Notes under the pieces: generated by a model
Databases searched by the model: none
What the model was told of the DNA's origin: nothing
What the model saw: only the letters and a program-made list of their open reading frames with translations
In this document: positions 35,825 through 44,805 of the stretch, piece by piece
Layout of the letters: every line of letters begins with the position of its first letter
How positions within the stretch are numbered: the first letter of the stretch is position 1
Source: Shinella yambaruensis
GTDB lineage: Bacteria; Pseudomonadota; Alphaproteobacteria; Rhizobiales; Rhizobiaceae
Length of the DNA stretch: 64,000 bases
Reading direction: 5' to 3'
NCBI RefSeq assembly: GCF_022899355.1
Contig: NZ_JALJCK010000005.1
Span: 248,001-312,000, forward strand
Made by a program: the position numbers and the translations under genes

Positions 35825-36061
35825 TCAGTTCTGCTGCGGATCCAGAAGCCGGTGCATGTGCACGATGAAATAGCGCATGTGCGCATTGTCCACGGTCTGC
35901 TGTGCCTTCGACTTCCAGGCGACGAGCGCGGAGGCATAGTCGGGGAAGATTCCGACGATATCGAGATCGTTGAGATCGCGGAACTGCATGTCCGTCAGCG
36001 TCGTCAGTTCGCCGCCGAAGACCAGATGCAGGAGCTGTTTCGGTTCTTTGCTTTCGGTCAT
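35825..36061 (-). CDS. DUF4170 small conserved protein
   Basis: A 78-residue acidic protein. It contains LLHLVFGGELTTLTD, LDIVGIFPDYASALVAWKSKA and a histidine-rich end MRYFIVHMHRLLDP; this is the DUF4170 pattern known from rhizobia next to waaA. The AGAGAAGAC before the ATG is a modest ribosome site. It lies 61 nt after the phosphatase gene and 108 nt before waaA. Function unknown. Confidence 0.83.
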   Translation of the reverse strand: MTESKEPKQLLHLVFGGELTTLTDMQFRDLNDLDIVGIFPDYASALVAWKSKAQQTVDNAHMRYFIVHMHRLLDPQQN

Positions 36062-36122
36062 GTCTTCTCTCTTTTTATGATGCCGATTTCGGCAATGGGT
36101 TTGCGGTATTCCGCACCAAAGG

Positions 36123-36929
36123 TCAATGGCCGGCAAGGTGCCGGGAGGCCTCGACAAGCCCGGAAAGCCGGGAAAATCCGGCCGCGGCCAGCGTCTCGTG
36201 GCTGACGGTCGGCCGGTTGTAGGACAGCGCCTCGCCGTCGAGCATGACAAGCGCTCCGCCGGCCTGCGCGAGGATGAGATCGGCGGCCGCCAGGTCCCAG
36301 TCGTGCGAATTGCGTTTCACCAATGTCGCGTCGATGCGCCCGTCCGCCACCATGGCCAGGCGATAGGCGAGCGAGGGCACATGGGAGATGCGCTGGACGC
36401 CGCCGATCATGTAGCGGTCGATGCCGTGCGCCATGTCCTCCGGCGCGGCGATGCGCGTCGGGCGGGCGGCGTCGGGATCGGTCGCACGGATGGGCTGGCC
36501 GTTCTTCAGCGCCGCGCCGCCCGCCGCCGCGGTGAAGAGTTCGTCGAGCGCAGGCGCGAAGAGGACGCCGGCGACAGGGCGGCCCCTGTGCACGACGGCG
36601 GCGCTGACGCACCAGACGTCCTTGCCGGCGATGAAGGCGCGCGTGCCGTCGATCGGGTCGATGACGAAGACCGTCTCGCAGTCGAGCCGGCCGGCATCGT
36701 CGTCGGTCTCCTCCGAGAGCCAGCCGTAGTTCGGCCGGGCGGAGAGCAGCTCCTTCTTGAGGATGTCGTTGGCCGCGAAATCGGCCGCGCTCACCGGCGA
36801 ACGGCCGCCGTTCTTCCACCAGACCTCCGGTCCCTTGCGGAAGAAGTCGAGCGCCCGGGCCCCCGCAAGCCGCGCGGCGCCGGTGAGAAGATCGAGGTCG
36901 GCGGTCCAGGCGGTGGCGGGGCTTGGCAT
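36123..36929 (-). CDS. CysQ/inositol monophosphatase-family phosphatase
   Basis: A 268-residue Li+-sensitive phosphatase-fold protein. The two metal-binding motifs DPIDGTRAF and DWDLAAADLIL are intact, and LSEETDDD supplies the first acidic site. It is close to 3'(2'),5'-bisphosphate nucleotidase (CysQ), which clears PAP from sulfate assimilation; an inositol phosphatase role is also possible. The ATG at 36929 was chosen because the TTG at 36947 would overlap pmbA. It follows pmbA by 4 nt. Confidence 0.88.
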   Translation of the reverse strand: MPSPATAWTADLDLLTGAARLAGARALDFFRKGPEVWWKNGGRSPVSAADFAANDILKKELLSARPNYGWLSEETDDDAGRLDCETVFVIDPIDGTRAFIAGKDVWCVSAAVVHRGRPVAGVLFAPALDELFTAAAGGAALKNGQPIRATDPDAARPTRIAAPEDMAHGIDRYMIGGVQRISHVPSLAYRLAMVADGRIDATLVKRNSHDWDLAAADLILAQAGGALVMLDGEALSYNRPTVSHETLAAAGFSRLSGLVEASRHLAGH

Positions 36930-36933
36930 GGTC

Positions 36934-38280
36934 TCACGTCCCGGCAAGCGTCATGCCTTCGATGGCAAGTGTCGGCGCGGCGACGCCGAACGAGCGGTCG
37001 ATGTCGCTTGCCGGCGTGATGCGCAGGAACATGTCGACGAGGTTGGAGGCGATCGTCACCTCCGAGACGGGGAAGGTCAGCTCGCCGTTCTCGATCCAGT
37101 AACCGGAGGCGCCGCGGGAATATTCGCCCGTCACCATGTTGACGCCCTGGCCGATCAGCTCGGTGACATAGAAGCCGGTGCCGACGGAGCGGATCAGGTC
37201 CTCCGGCGAAATGTCGCCGGGCTCGAGCGCAAGGTTCGTCGAGGCCGGGTTGACCGCCGTGCCGCCGCGCACGCCACGCCCGTTGGTTTTCAGGCCGAGC
37301 TCGTTGGCTGTCGAAGTGGAGAGGAACCAGTGCTTGAGCACGCCGTCCTCGATCATCGTGAGGCGCTGGCCGCGCACACCCTCGCCGTCGAAGGGGCGCG
37401 AGGACGAACCGCGCACGACCAGCGGATCGTCGGTGACGGACAGGCCCGCCTTCAGCACCTGCTGGCCCATGCGGTCGCGCAGGAAGCTCGTCTTGCGGGC
37501 GACGGCGGCACCGTTGATCGCGCCCGCGATATGGCCGGCGATGCCGCGCGCAACGCGCGGATCGTAGACGACGGTGACGTTCTTCGCCGTCGGCACCTGG
37601 CGCGGGTTGAGCCGGCGCACGGCGCGGGCGGCCGCCTGGCGGCCGATGTCCCCGGCATCGCGCAGATCGGCGAAATAGAGGCACGAATCGAAGTCGTAGT
37701 CGCGCTCCATCTTCGTGCCCTCGCCCGCGATGACGCTGACGGAGCGGCCGAAGCGGCTGGCGCTATAGGCGCCGGAAAAGCCGTGCGAGGTGGCGAGCAC
37801 CAGGCCGCCCATGCCGGCCGAGGCCCCGCTGCCGCCGGAATTGGTGATGCCGGGGACGGCAAGCGCGGCGGCTTCCGCGGCAAGCGCCGCCTCGGCCAGC
37901 TGCTCGGCCGAGACCTCGGTCGGGTCGAAGAGCTCGAGGTCCGGCCAGTCCCTGGCGAGATCGGCCTTGTCGGCGAGCGTGGCATAGGGGTCTTCCGGCG
38001 AGGCCTTGGCCATGGCGACGGCGCGCTCGGCGAGCACCTTCAGGTCGAAGCCCGGATTGGCCGAGACGCTGGCGACGCGCCTGCCGACGAAGACGCGCAG
38101 CGAGAAGTCGTCGCTCTCGGAGGCTTCGGTGCCCTCGACCTTGCCGAGCCGCACGCTGACGGAGGAGGAGCGGCCCCGGACGACGACGGCATCGGCCGCA
38201 TCCGCCCCTGCTTGAACGGCGCGGTCGATGAGTTCACCGGCACGCGCGAGAAGGCTTGCGGAATCGATCGTCTCTGACAT
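36934..38280 (-). CDS. pmbA: TldD/PmbA-family protein (PmbA/TldE)
   Basis: A 448-residue protein. It contains the GRSSSVSVRLGKVEG and ASESDDFSLRVFVG segments and the C-terminal GVNMVTGEYSRGASGYWIENG block seen in PmbA/TldE. It lacks the HExxxH zinc motif of TldD, so it is the partner subunit. The TldD-TldE pair degrades peptides such as antitoxins and processes microcin-type peptides. TldD itself is not in this window. It heads the minus-strand run ending with lpxK. Confidence 0.92.
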   Translation of the reverse strand: MSETIDSASLLARAGELIDRAVQAGADAADAVVVRGRSSSVSVRLGKVEGTEASESDDFSLRVFVGRRVASVSANPGFDLKVLAERAVAMAKASPEDPYATLADKADLARDWPDLELFDPTEVSAEQLAEAALAAEAAALAVPGITNSGGSGASAGMGGLVLATSHGFSGAYSASRFGRSVSVIAGEGTKMERDYDFDSCLYFADLRDAGDIGRQAAARAVRRLNPRQVPTAKNVTVVYDPRVARGIAGHIAGAINGAAVARKTSFLRDRMGQQVLKAGLSVTDDPLVVRGSSSRPFDGEGVRGQRLTMIEDGVLKHWFLSTSTANELGLKTNGRGVRGGTAVNPASTNLALEPGDISPEDLIRSVGTGFYVTELIGQGVNMVTGEYSRGASGYWIENGELTFPVSEVTIASNLVDMFLRITPASDIDRSFGVAAPTLAIEGMTLAGT

Positions 38281-38390
38281 GACTTGGCCTTTCTTTGCTG
38301 CCCCATTTATTGTGCAGTCGCACGGGCATCAAGGGAGGCCGCTCCTTTTTTGCCGCGTTGCCGGCGCCCCTTCAGAAGAAAGCCCTCCGC

Positions 38391-40175
38391 ATGGCCTATA
38401 CCCACAGCCCGTATAACGAGGTCCTCATGATGCTCGGCGGCGCGCTGCTGGCCGCGCCGATCTTCAAGCGGCTGGGTCTCGGCACCATTCTGGGCTATCT
38501 CGCCGCCGGCGTGGTGATCGGCCCGATCCTGCACCAGATCCGCGACGGCGAGGAACTGCTGGGCGTCGCCGAACTCGGCGTCGTCTTCCTGCTCTTCCTG
38601 ATCGGGCTGGAGCTGAAGCCCTCGCGCCTGTGGGCGATGCGGCGCGACATCTTCGGGCTCGGCATGGCGCAGGTCGTCGTGACCGGCCTTGCGCTGGCCG
38701 GCCTGACGCTCGCCTTCGGCCTCGAACGGTGGGACGGGGCGCTGATCATCGGCTTCGGCCTTGCGCTCTCCTCCACGGCCTTCGCCATGCAGATCCTCGA
38801 CGAACGGGGCGACACCAACACGCGCTACGGCCAGCGGGCCTTTTCCATGCTGCTCCTGCAGGACCTCGCCATCGTGCCCCTGCTGGCGCTGATCCCGCTG
38901 CTCGCCGAGCAGGCGCCGCAGGACACGACGACGGCCTTCGAGGACTTCCTCATCGCCATCGGCGCCATCGCGGCGCTGTTTGCCGCCGGCCGCTACCTTC
39001 TCAACCCGCTGTTCCAGGTGATCGCCCGCACCGGCGCGCGCGAGGCGATGATCGCCGCCGCGCTCTTCGTCGTGCTGGCCGCCGCCATGCTCCTTCAGAT
39101 GGCCGGGCTCTCCATGGCCATGGGCGCGTTCCTCGCCGGCGTGCTGCTCGCCGATTCCTCCTATCGCCATGAACTGCAGGCGGATGTCGAGCCGTTCCGC
39201 GGCATCCTGCTCGGCCTGTTCTTCATGGCCGTCGGCCTGTCGCTGCATCTCGATGTCGTCTTCTCCAGCTGGCTGACGATCCTCATCGCCACGCCCGCCG
39301 TGATGCTGGTGAAGAGCCTCGTCATCTACGGCCTCTGCCGCCTCACCGGCTCCCCGCACAATGACGCGGTGCGCATCGCGCTCGTGCTGCCGCAGGGCGG
39401 CGAGTTCGGCTTCGTGCTGTTCACCGCGGCCTCGGCCGCCGGCATCTTTTCCGGCGGCCTCGCCTCGCTGCTCATCGCCATCGTCACCATCTCCATGGCG
39501 CTGACGCCGATCGCCGCGGCGCTCTCGCGCTTCCTCATCGTCGCTGACATCGAGGAGGAGATGGAGGAGGATTTCGAGGGCGCGGGCGCGGACGTGCTGA
39601 TGATCGGCTTTTCCCGCTTCGGCCAGATCGCCGCGCAGATCCTTCTTGCCGGCGGGCGCGAGGTCACCGTCATCGACCATTCGACCGACCGCGTGCGTCA
39701 GGCGGCGAGTTTCGGTTTTCGCATCTATTTCGGCGACGGCACGCGCAAGGACGTGCTGCGCGCCGCCGGCATCGAACGGGCCAAGGTCGTCGCCATCTGC
39801 ACCCAGGGCAAGGCGACGACGGACCGTATCGTCGACCTCGTGCAGTCGGAATATCCCAATGCCACGCTCTTCGTGCGCTCCTACGACCGGGTGCACACGC
39901 TGTCGCTGCGCGGGCGGGGCGTGCAGCACGACGTGCGCGAGACCTTCGAATCCGCCCTCGTCTTCGGCCGGGAAACGCTGGAGGAGCTCGGCGTGGAGCC
40001 GGACGACGCCCAGGCGATCGGCGACGACATCCGCCGCCGCGACCTCGACCGGCTGGAGCTGCAGGCCGTCGAGGGCCTTGCCGCCGGCCGGCACATGCTG
40101 CACAGCAAGCCGGTGAAGCCGGAGCCGCTGGTCAAGCCGAGGAAGCTGGCGCTGGACGAGGAGGAGAGCGCCTGA
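38391..40175 (+). CDS. Kef-type K+/H+ antiporter with TrkA-N domain
   Basis: A 594-residue CPA2 transporter. About twelve membrane helices (for example ILGYLAAGVVIGPILHQI and GVVFLLFLIGLELKP) occupy residues 1-400. A cytoplasmic TrkA-N (RCK) domain with a nucleotide-binding fold (DVLMIGFSRFGQIAAQILLA) occupies 430-550, and a short charged tail follows. The ATG at 38391 begins MAYTHSPYNEV. It fits KefB/KefC-type glutathione-gated potassium efflux, but no KefF/G ancillary gene is nearby. Possible regulation by redox or electrophiles is inferred from the family. Confidence 0.92.
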   Translation: MAYTHSPYNEVLMMLGGALLAAPIFKRLGLGTILGYLAAGVVIGPILHQIRDGEELLGVAELGVVFLLFLIGLELKPSRLWAMRRDIFGLGMAQVVVTGLALAGLTLAFGLERWDGALIIGFGLALSSTAFAMQILDERGDTNTRYGQRAFSMLLLQDLAIVPLLALIPLLAEQAPQDTTTAFEDFLIAIGAIAALFAAGRYLLNPLFQVIARTGAREAMIAAALFVVLAAAMLLQMAGLSMAMGAFLAGVLLADSSYRHELQADVEPFRGILLGLFFMAVGLSLHLDVVFSSWLTILIATPAVMLVKSLVIYGLCRLTGSPHNDAVRIALVLPQGGEFGFVLFTAASAAGIFSGGLASLLIAIVTISMALTPIAAALSRFLIVADIEEEMEEDFEGAGADVLMIGFSRFGQIAAQILLAGGREVTVIDHSTDRVRQAASFGFRIYFGDGTRKDVLRAAGIERAKVVAICTQGKATTDRIVDLVQSEYPNATLFVRSYDRVHTLSLRGRGVQHDVRETFESALVFGRETLEELGVEPDDAQAIGDDIRRRDLDRLELQAVEGLAAGRHMLHSKPVKPEPLVKPRKLALDEEESA

Positions 40176-40197
40176 GGGCAGCCCTTCACCCGGAAAG

Positions 40198-40351
40198 CCC
40201 CCCTCTGCCCTGCCGGGCATCTCCCCCTTTGAGGGGAGAGATCGGCAAGACGCAAAAGACCTGCTCGATCAGCAACGCTGGAGATGGGCGAGACACCGCC
40301 CCATCCAATCTCCCCCCTTGAGGGGGAGATGCCCGGCAGGGCAGAGGGGGG
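40198..40351. repeat. Intergenic palindromic element, copy B
   Basis: About 154 bp with inverted arms (40198-40242 and 40308-40351) similar to copy A, except CTGCCCTGCCGGGC replaces CTGGCCTGCCGGCC, so each hairpin stem keeps its pairing. It lies between the convergent kef and patatin stops, 29 nt from the patatin stop. Left-arm changes (CCTTTGAGGGG) slightly weaken the pairing between the arms. Confidence 0.88.
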
Positions 40352-40380
40352 TATCCCGGCTGCGGACTATGACCGTCGCC

Positions 40381-41247
40381 TCAAAACGCCGACAGCTTCT
40401 CGTCGAGCGCCCGTTTCAACTCGTCGCGGATGCCCGCGGAGGCGGCCAGCACCTCCTCGGCCCTGACGAAATCGAGCACGCGGAAGCGGCCGACATCGGG
40501 GCGGAGGAAAATGTCCGGCGCGCCCTTTTCCAGCTTCAGCGTGACGATGGAGCGCATGGTGAGCTGGGTGGCGCCGTAGAGGCTGTCGATGCTGTTGGGC
40601 ATGCCGGCCGTGCCGGCGGGCGGGTGGCCGATGACGTCGACGCCGATGGTGATGTCCGCCTTGCCGAGGAGATGATCGAAGGGCACCGGGTTCCACAGGC
40701 CGCCGTCGATCATCACCCGGCCGTCTATCACCACCGGGCGGAAGACGGCGGGCAGCGCGGCGGAGGCGGCGATCGCCGGCAAGAGCAGGCCGCTGTCGCA
40801 GACGCATTCGCACTGCGCGTAATAATCCGCGGTGACGATCTTCAGGGGAATGGAAAGCCCCTCGAAGGTCTCCGGCAGCCTTTCCGGCAGGAAGGCCTTG
40901 AGGATGCGCTCCAGGTCGAACTGGCCGACGCGGAAGCCGCGCGCGACGACCTCGGAAAAGCGGGTGGGCCGGAGGCTCCAGAGGCGATTCATGATGCGGC
41001 CCGGATGGCCGATGGCGGCCAGCGTGTGCTCGCGGATCTCCCGGCCCGTCATGCCGGCCGCCCTTGCCGCGCCCATGACGGCGCCGATCGACGCGCCGGA
41101 GATCAGCACCGGGCGGATGCCGAGTTCGTCCAGCACCTCGATGACATGGATATGGGCAAGCCCGCGCGCGCCGCCGCCGCCAAGCGCGATGGCGACAGTC
41201 GGGCTGTCGGCTTGCGGCCGGTTTGCGGAAACGAGGGCTTCGGTCAT
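40381..41247 (-). CDS. Patatin-like phospholipase family protein
   Basis: A 288-residue RssA/NTE-like protein with the oxyanion loop GGGGARGLAHI, the nucleophile elbow GASIG (GxSxG) and the catalytic dyad Asp in VMIDGGLWNP (DGG). All catalytic residues are present. Substrates are probably lysophospholipids or acyl esters. It lies 42 nt upstream of nothing else but rsmD on the same strand; they may be cotranscribed. No signal peptide is visible, so it is likely cytoplasmic. Confidence 0.9.
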   Translation of the reverse strand: MTEALVSANRPQADSPTVAIALGGGGARGLAHIHVIEVLDELGIRPVLISGASIGAVMGAARAAGMTGREIREHTLAAIGHPGRIMNRLWSLRPTRFSEVVARGFRVGQFDLERILKAFLPERLPETFEGLSIPLKIVTADYYAQCECVCDSGLLLPAIAASAALPAVFRPVVIDGRVMIDGGLWNPVPFDHLLGKADITIGVDVIGHPPAGTAGMPNSIDSLYGATQLTMRSIVTLKLEKGAPDIFLRPDVGRFRVLDFVRAEEVLAASAGIRDELKRALDEKLSAF

Positions 41248-41289
41248 GGCTCAGGTCTCCGGTTCGTTTCGGCAGCGCCGGCGAAAGGA

Positions 41290-41850
41290 TCAGCCGGGGC
41301 GATAGCGGTAGAAATGCATGCGCGTGTCGCCGAAGGTGCGGACCTCCAGCAGCTCGTAGCCATCGACGACGGCAGGCTGAATATCGGCACGCTCCTCGAG
41401 GATCGCAAGGGCGCCGCCGACGAGCCAGCCGCCGCGGGCGGCCGCGTCGAGCGCCCGCTCGCCGAGGCCCTTGGCATAGGGCGGATCGGCAAAGAGCAGG
41501 TAGAACGGCTCCATCGTGCCGACGCCGCCGAGCGAGGTGGCATCGCGCCGGAAGATCTTCGCGCGGCCGATCACGCCGAGCGCCTCGATGTTGGAATGCA
41601 GGAGCCCCCTGCCCTCGACGCCCTGTTCGACGAAGAGCACCGCGCGCGCGCCGCGTGACAGCGCCTCGAGGCCGACGGCGCCGGTGCCGGCGAAGAGATC
41701 GAGCACGCGCGTGCCGTCGAGCGCCTCGGGATAGGCGTGCGAGAGGATGTTGAACAGGCTTTCGCGCGTGCGGTCGGTCGTCGGGCGGATATCGTCCGAC
41801 TTCGGCGTCGCCAGCGACCGGCCGCGGAATTCACCGCCGACGATGCGCAC
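41290..41850 (-). CDS. rsmD: 16S rRNA (guanine-966-N2)-methyltransferase
   Basis: A 186-residue SAM-dependent methyltransferase that modifies G966 in the small ribosomal subunit. The start MRIVGGEFRGR, the SAM motif VLDLFAGTGAVGLEAL and the catalytic LLFADPPYAKGL (DPPY) are all typical of RsmD. It starts 6 nt after the pseudouridine synthase stop, so two rRNA modification genes are probably cotranscribed. Confidence 0.95.
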   Translation of the reverse strand: MRIVGGEFRGRSLATPKSDDIRPTTDRTRESLFNILSHAYPEALDGTRVLDLFAGTGAVGLEALSRGARAVLFVEQGVEGRGLLHSNIEALGVIGRAKIFRRDATSLGGVGTMEPFYLLFADPPYAKGLGERALDAAARGGWLVGGALAILEERADIQPAVVDGYELLEVRTFGDTRMHFYRYRPG

Positions 41851-41856
41851 GGCCGC

Positions 41857-43746
41857 TTACTTCCCCTTGCCGCGCGGGCGGCTGCCGCCTGCCGGACGGC
41901 CACTACCGGGCTTGCCGCCCGAAGGCCGCCCACCCGGCTTGCCGCCGAAGGACTTGCCGCCGGGTTTTCCGCCGAACGGCTTGCCGCCATCGCGGCGCGG
42001 CGGGCGATCCCCGAAGGACCGTTCGCCCTCTGCGCGGGGTTTGCGATCCCCGAAGGAACGCTCCCCTTCCGCGCGCGGCTTGCGGTCGCCACGGGCCGGG
42101 CGGTCCCCGAAGGAGCGCTCGCCCTCTGCGCGCGGCCGGCGATCGCCGCGCGGCGGGCGGTCACCGAAATCACGGGAAGAGCGGTCGTCGCCGGCGCCGG
42201 AGCGCTTGCGGCCGAAACCGCCGCGGCCCTCATCACCACGATCGCCGGTTTCAGGCGCGCTGGCGCGGATCCATTCGCCGTCCTCGTCGCGCGTCTTCAG
42301 GATGCGCGGCTTTTCCGCCCGGTCGTCGCCGGGACGGCCGCGGGCCGGGCCCTTGCGGTCCGGGTCGAACTTCTTGGCCGAGCGCGTCAGCGCGCCATCG
42401 GCGGTGCGGCCGTAGCGCTTGGTCTTCGGCGCGCCTTCGGGGCGCTCGCGCGGCTCGCGCTTCACGCCCTCGGCGGCTTCCGCCTTCTTCTCGGCAACGG
42501 GACGGGCGCCGGGGGCCATCCAGACATTCGACTTGCGGGCGCGCACGGCCGGTTCGCGCTTCGGCTTGCCGTCGAAACGGTCCTCGTCGCGGCCACGGCC
42601 GCCGCCCTGCGGCTTGTCGGCAAAGCGGTCGTCGCGCCGGGTGTCGAGGCGGGCGCGCGCCTTCTCGCGGCGGTCCTCCGGCTTCTCGCGCCGGCCGGCC
42701 GGCTTTTCGCCCCAGGCCGGAGCCTCGCTACGGCTCTTCGGCGCCGGCTTCTCGTCCACGTCGACCGACGCATGGTCGAACAGCGGCGCGTCGAAATTCG
42801 CCTTGGATTCCTCGATGAGGCGCGGGCCAAGCTGGTCGCGCAGCGTGCGGCCGCGGATCTCCTGGGCATGGCCTTCCGGCAGTTCGCCGAGCTGGAACGG
42901 GCCGTAGGAGATGCGGATCAGGCGGTTCACGTCGAGGCCGAGCGCGCCGAGCACGTTCTTGACCTCGCGGTTCTTGCCTTCGCGAAGCCCCAGCGTCAGC
43001 CAGACATTGGTGCCCTGCGTCTTGTCCAGCGTCGCATCGATCGCGCCGTAGAGCACGCCGTCGACGGCGATGCCCTCCTTCAGCTTGTCGAGATCGGCCT
43101 GCTCGATCTTGCCGTGGGCGCGCACGCGGTAGCGCCGCAGCCAGCCGGTGGTCGGCAGCTCCAGCATGCGCGCGAGGCCGCCGTCATTGGTCAAGAGCAG
43201 GAGGCCTTCGGTGTTGATGTCGAGGCGGCCGACGGACATGACGCGCGGAAGGTCCTCAGGCAGGTTCTCGAAAACGGTCGGGCGGCCCTCGGGGTCGGCA
43301 TTGGTCGTCACCAGGCCGGCCGGCTTGTGGTAGAGCCAGAGGCGTGTGCGCTCGATGCCGCGGATCGGCACGCCGTCCACTTCGATATGATCGGCAAGCG
43401 TGGCGTTGAGCACGGGCGTGTCCAGCACCGTGCCGTTCACGCTGACCCGGCCCTCCATGATCATGCGCTCGACATCGCGGCGCGAGGCGACGCCTGCGCG
43501 CGCCAAGAGCTTGGAGATGCGCTCCGGCGCCAGCTCAGCGCTGGCGGGTGCGGCCGGTGCCGGCTTGGCGGCACGGGCGGGCTTGCCGCCGCTCGGCGCG
43601 GACTTGCCCGCGAACGGCTTCTTGGCGCCCGACGGCTTGCCGGCGGAAAAGGGCTTCTTGCCCGCTGCGGCCGATGCGCCGCGCGGCTTGTGATCACGGC
43701 CCGCGGGCTTGGCGCCCGGCCGTTTTGGCTTGTCTTTGGATGTCAT
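41857..43746 (-). CDS. RluB/RsuA-family pseudouridine synthase with very long basic tails
   Basis: A 629-residue protein; the enzyme core is only about 240 residues. An N-terminal Lys, Ala, Gly and Pro-rich tail (1-75) precedes an S4 RNA-binding domain (ISKLLARAGVASRRDVERMI) and the catalytic GRLDINTEGLLLLTNDG, with Asp near 174. After residue 310 comes a 320-residue tail rich in Arg, Lys, Gly, Asp and Glu. It includes about four GERSFGDR units near the end (41995-42140) and then GGKPGG repeats. The tails look disordered and RNA-binding. The core resembles RluB/RluE-type enzymes acting on 23S rRNA; the exact target is not certain. Confidence 0.92.
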   Translation of the reverse strand: MTSKDKPKRPGAKPAGRDHKPRGASAAAGKKPFSAGKPSGAKKPFAGKSAPSGGKPARAAKPAPAAPASAELAPERISKLLARAGVASRRDVERMIMEGRVSVNGTVLDTPVLNATLADHIEVDGVPIRGIERTRLWLYHKPAGLVTTNADPEGRPTVFENLPEDLPRVMSVGRLDINTEGLLLLTNDGGLARMLELPTTGWLRRYRVRAHGKIEQADLDKLKEGIAVDGVLYGAIDATLDKTQGTNVWLTLGLREGKNREVKNVLGALGLDVNRLIRISYGPFQLGELPEGHAQEIRGRTLRDQLGPRLIEESKANFDAPLFDHASVDVDEKPAPKSRSEAPAWGEKPAGRREKPEDRREKARARLDTRRDDRFADKPQGGGRGRDEDRFDGKPKREPAVRARKSNVWMAPGARPVAEKKAEAAEGVKREPRERPEGAPKTKRYGRTADGALTRSAKKFDPDRKGPARGRPGDDRAEKPRILKTRDEDGEWIRASAPETGDRGDEGRGGFGRKRSGAGDDRSSRDFGDRPPRGDRRPRAEGERSFGDRPARGDRKPRAEGERSFGDRKPRAEGERSFGDRPPRRDGGKPFGGKPGGKSFGGKPGGRPSGGKPGSGRPAGGSRPRGKGK

Positions 43747-43807
43747 ATGTGTTGCCTGCGTTTTGCCGTGTCCTATCAGGTCAGGCGTCCGGGGTTAAGA
43801 GGAATTC

Positions 43808-44260
43808 GTGCCGCTCATGACAAATCGCTTCATGGAGATCGCGCTTGAGGAAGCCCGCGCCGCCGGCGCGCGGGGCGAGGTGCCGGTCGGGGCGGTGCTG
43901 GTGATGGACGGCGCGGTCATCGCGCGCGCCGGCAACCGCACGCGGGCGGAGAACGACGTGACCGCCCATGCCGAGGTCGCCGTCATCCGCGCGGCCGCCG
44001 GCAAGCTCGGGCAGGAACGCCTCGCCGGCGCCGACCTCTACGTGACGCTGGAGCCCTGCACGCTCTGCGCCGCCGCCATTTCCTTCGCCCGTATCCGCCG
44101 GCTCTACTATGGCGCGGAAGATCCGAAGGGCGGCGCGGTGGACAATGGCGTGCGCTTCTTCGCCCAGCCGACCTGCCATCACGCGCCGGACGTCTATTCC
44201 GGCATCGGCGGCCTGGAAGCGGCGGCGATCCTGAAGGATTTTTTTGCCGAGCGGCGCTGA
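43808..44260 (+). CDS. tadA: tRNA-adenosine(34) deaminase
   Basis: A 150-residue zinc deaminase that makes inosine at the wobble base of tRNA-Arg. The active site His54-Ala-Glu56 and Cys84/Cys87 (LEPCTLC) is complete. I keep the GTG at 43808 because GAGGA lies at suitable spacing; the ATG at 43817 lies about 14 nt from the same site. It is divergent from the pseudouridine synthase and convergent with the acetyltransferase gene. Confidence 0.93.
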   Translation: MPLMTNRFMEIALEEARAAGARGEVPVGAVLVMDGAVIARAGNRTRAENDVTAHAEVAVIRAAAGKLGQERLAGADLYVTLEPCTLCAAAISFARIRRLYYGAEDPKGGAVDNGVRFFAQPTCHHAPDVYSGIGGLEAAAILKDFFAERR

Positions 44261-44315
44261 CCGGGCTTTTGGAGCATTTCCGCTTTTCCTGAGAATTGCG
44301 AAAACGCTCCATATC

Positions 44316-44801
44316 TCATCCGGCCGCGAACTTCTCCAGCTTGTCGCCGTCGAGGCGATAGCGGATCCATTCCGACTGCGGTTCGGCGCCGAGTGCCTCG
44401 TAGACGCGGATGGCCGGCGCGTTCCAGTCGAGCACGCTCCATTCGAAACGCCCGCAGCCCTCCTCCACCGCGATGCGGGCGAGATGGCGCAGCAGCATCC
44501 TGCCGACGCCGGCGCCGCGATGGGCGGGCGTCACGTAGAGGTCCTCGAGGTAGAGCCCGTTCTTCGCCTGCCAGGTCGAATAGGTCTTGAAGAAGACGGC
44601 GGAACCGGCCGGCTCGCCCTCCTCCGTCTCGCAGATCACCGCACGGGTGACGGACCCCTCGCCGAACAGCGAGGCGGCGACGGTCTCTTCCGTCGCGGCG
44701 ACCTCGTCGAGGGCGTTTTCATAATCGGCAAGTTCGCGGATGAAACGCAGGATGGTCGCGGCATCGCCCGCCGACGCCGCCCGAATGCGATAGTCCGTCA
44801 C
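44316..44801 (-). CDS. GNAT-family N-acetyltransferase
   Basis: A 161-residue GNAT protein with the acetyl-CoA motif YVTPAHRGAGVGRMLLRHLA and a C-terminal WNAPAIRVYEALGAEP, a pattern seen in diamine/thialysine-type acetyltransferases. The GTG start at 44801 lies 4 nt after the stop of the upstream lipoprotein gene. Natural substrate is unknown; spermidine/thialysine-like amines are a reasonable guess from the family resemblance. Confidence 0.87.
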   Translation of the reverse strand: MTDYRIRAASAGDAATILRFIRELADYENALDEVAATEETVAASLFGEGSVTRAVICETEEGEPAGSAVFFKTYSTWQAKNGLYLEDLYVTPAHRGAGVGRMLLRHLARIAVEEGCGRFEWSVLDWNAPAIRVYEALGAEPQSEWIRYRLDGDKLEKFAAG

Positions 44802-44805
44802 GGAC

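Noticed and set aside
42000..42200. Short repeats in the pseudouridine synthase gene as a CRISPR-like or tandem DNA repeat
   Set aside because: They are in-frame codon repeats encoding GERSFGDR-type peptide units, not an independent DNA element.
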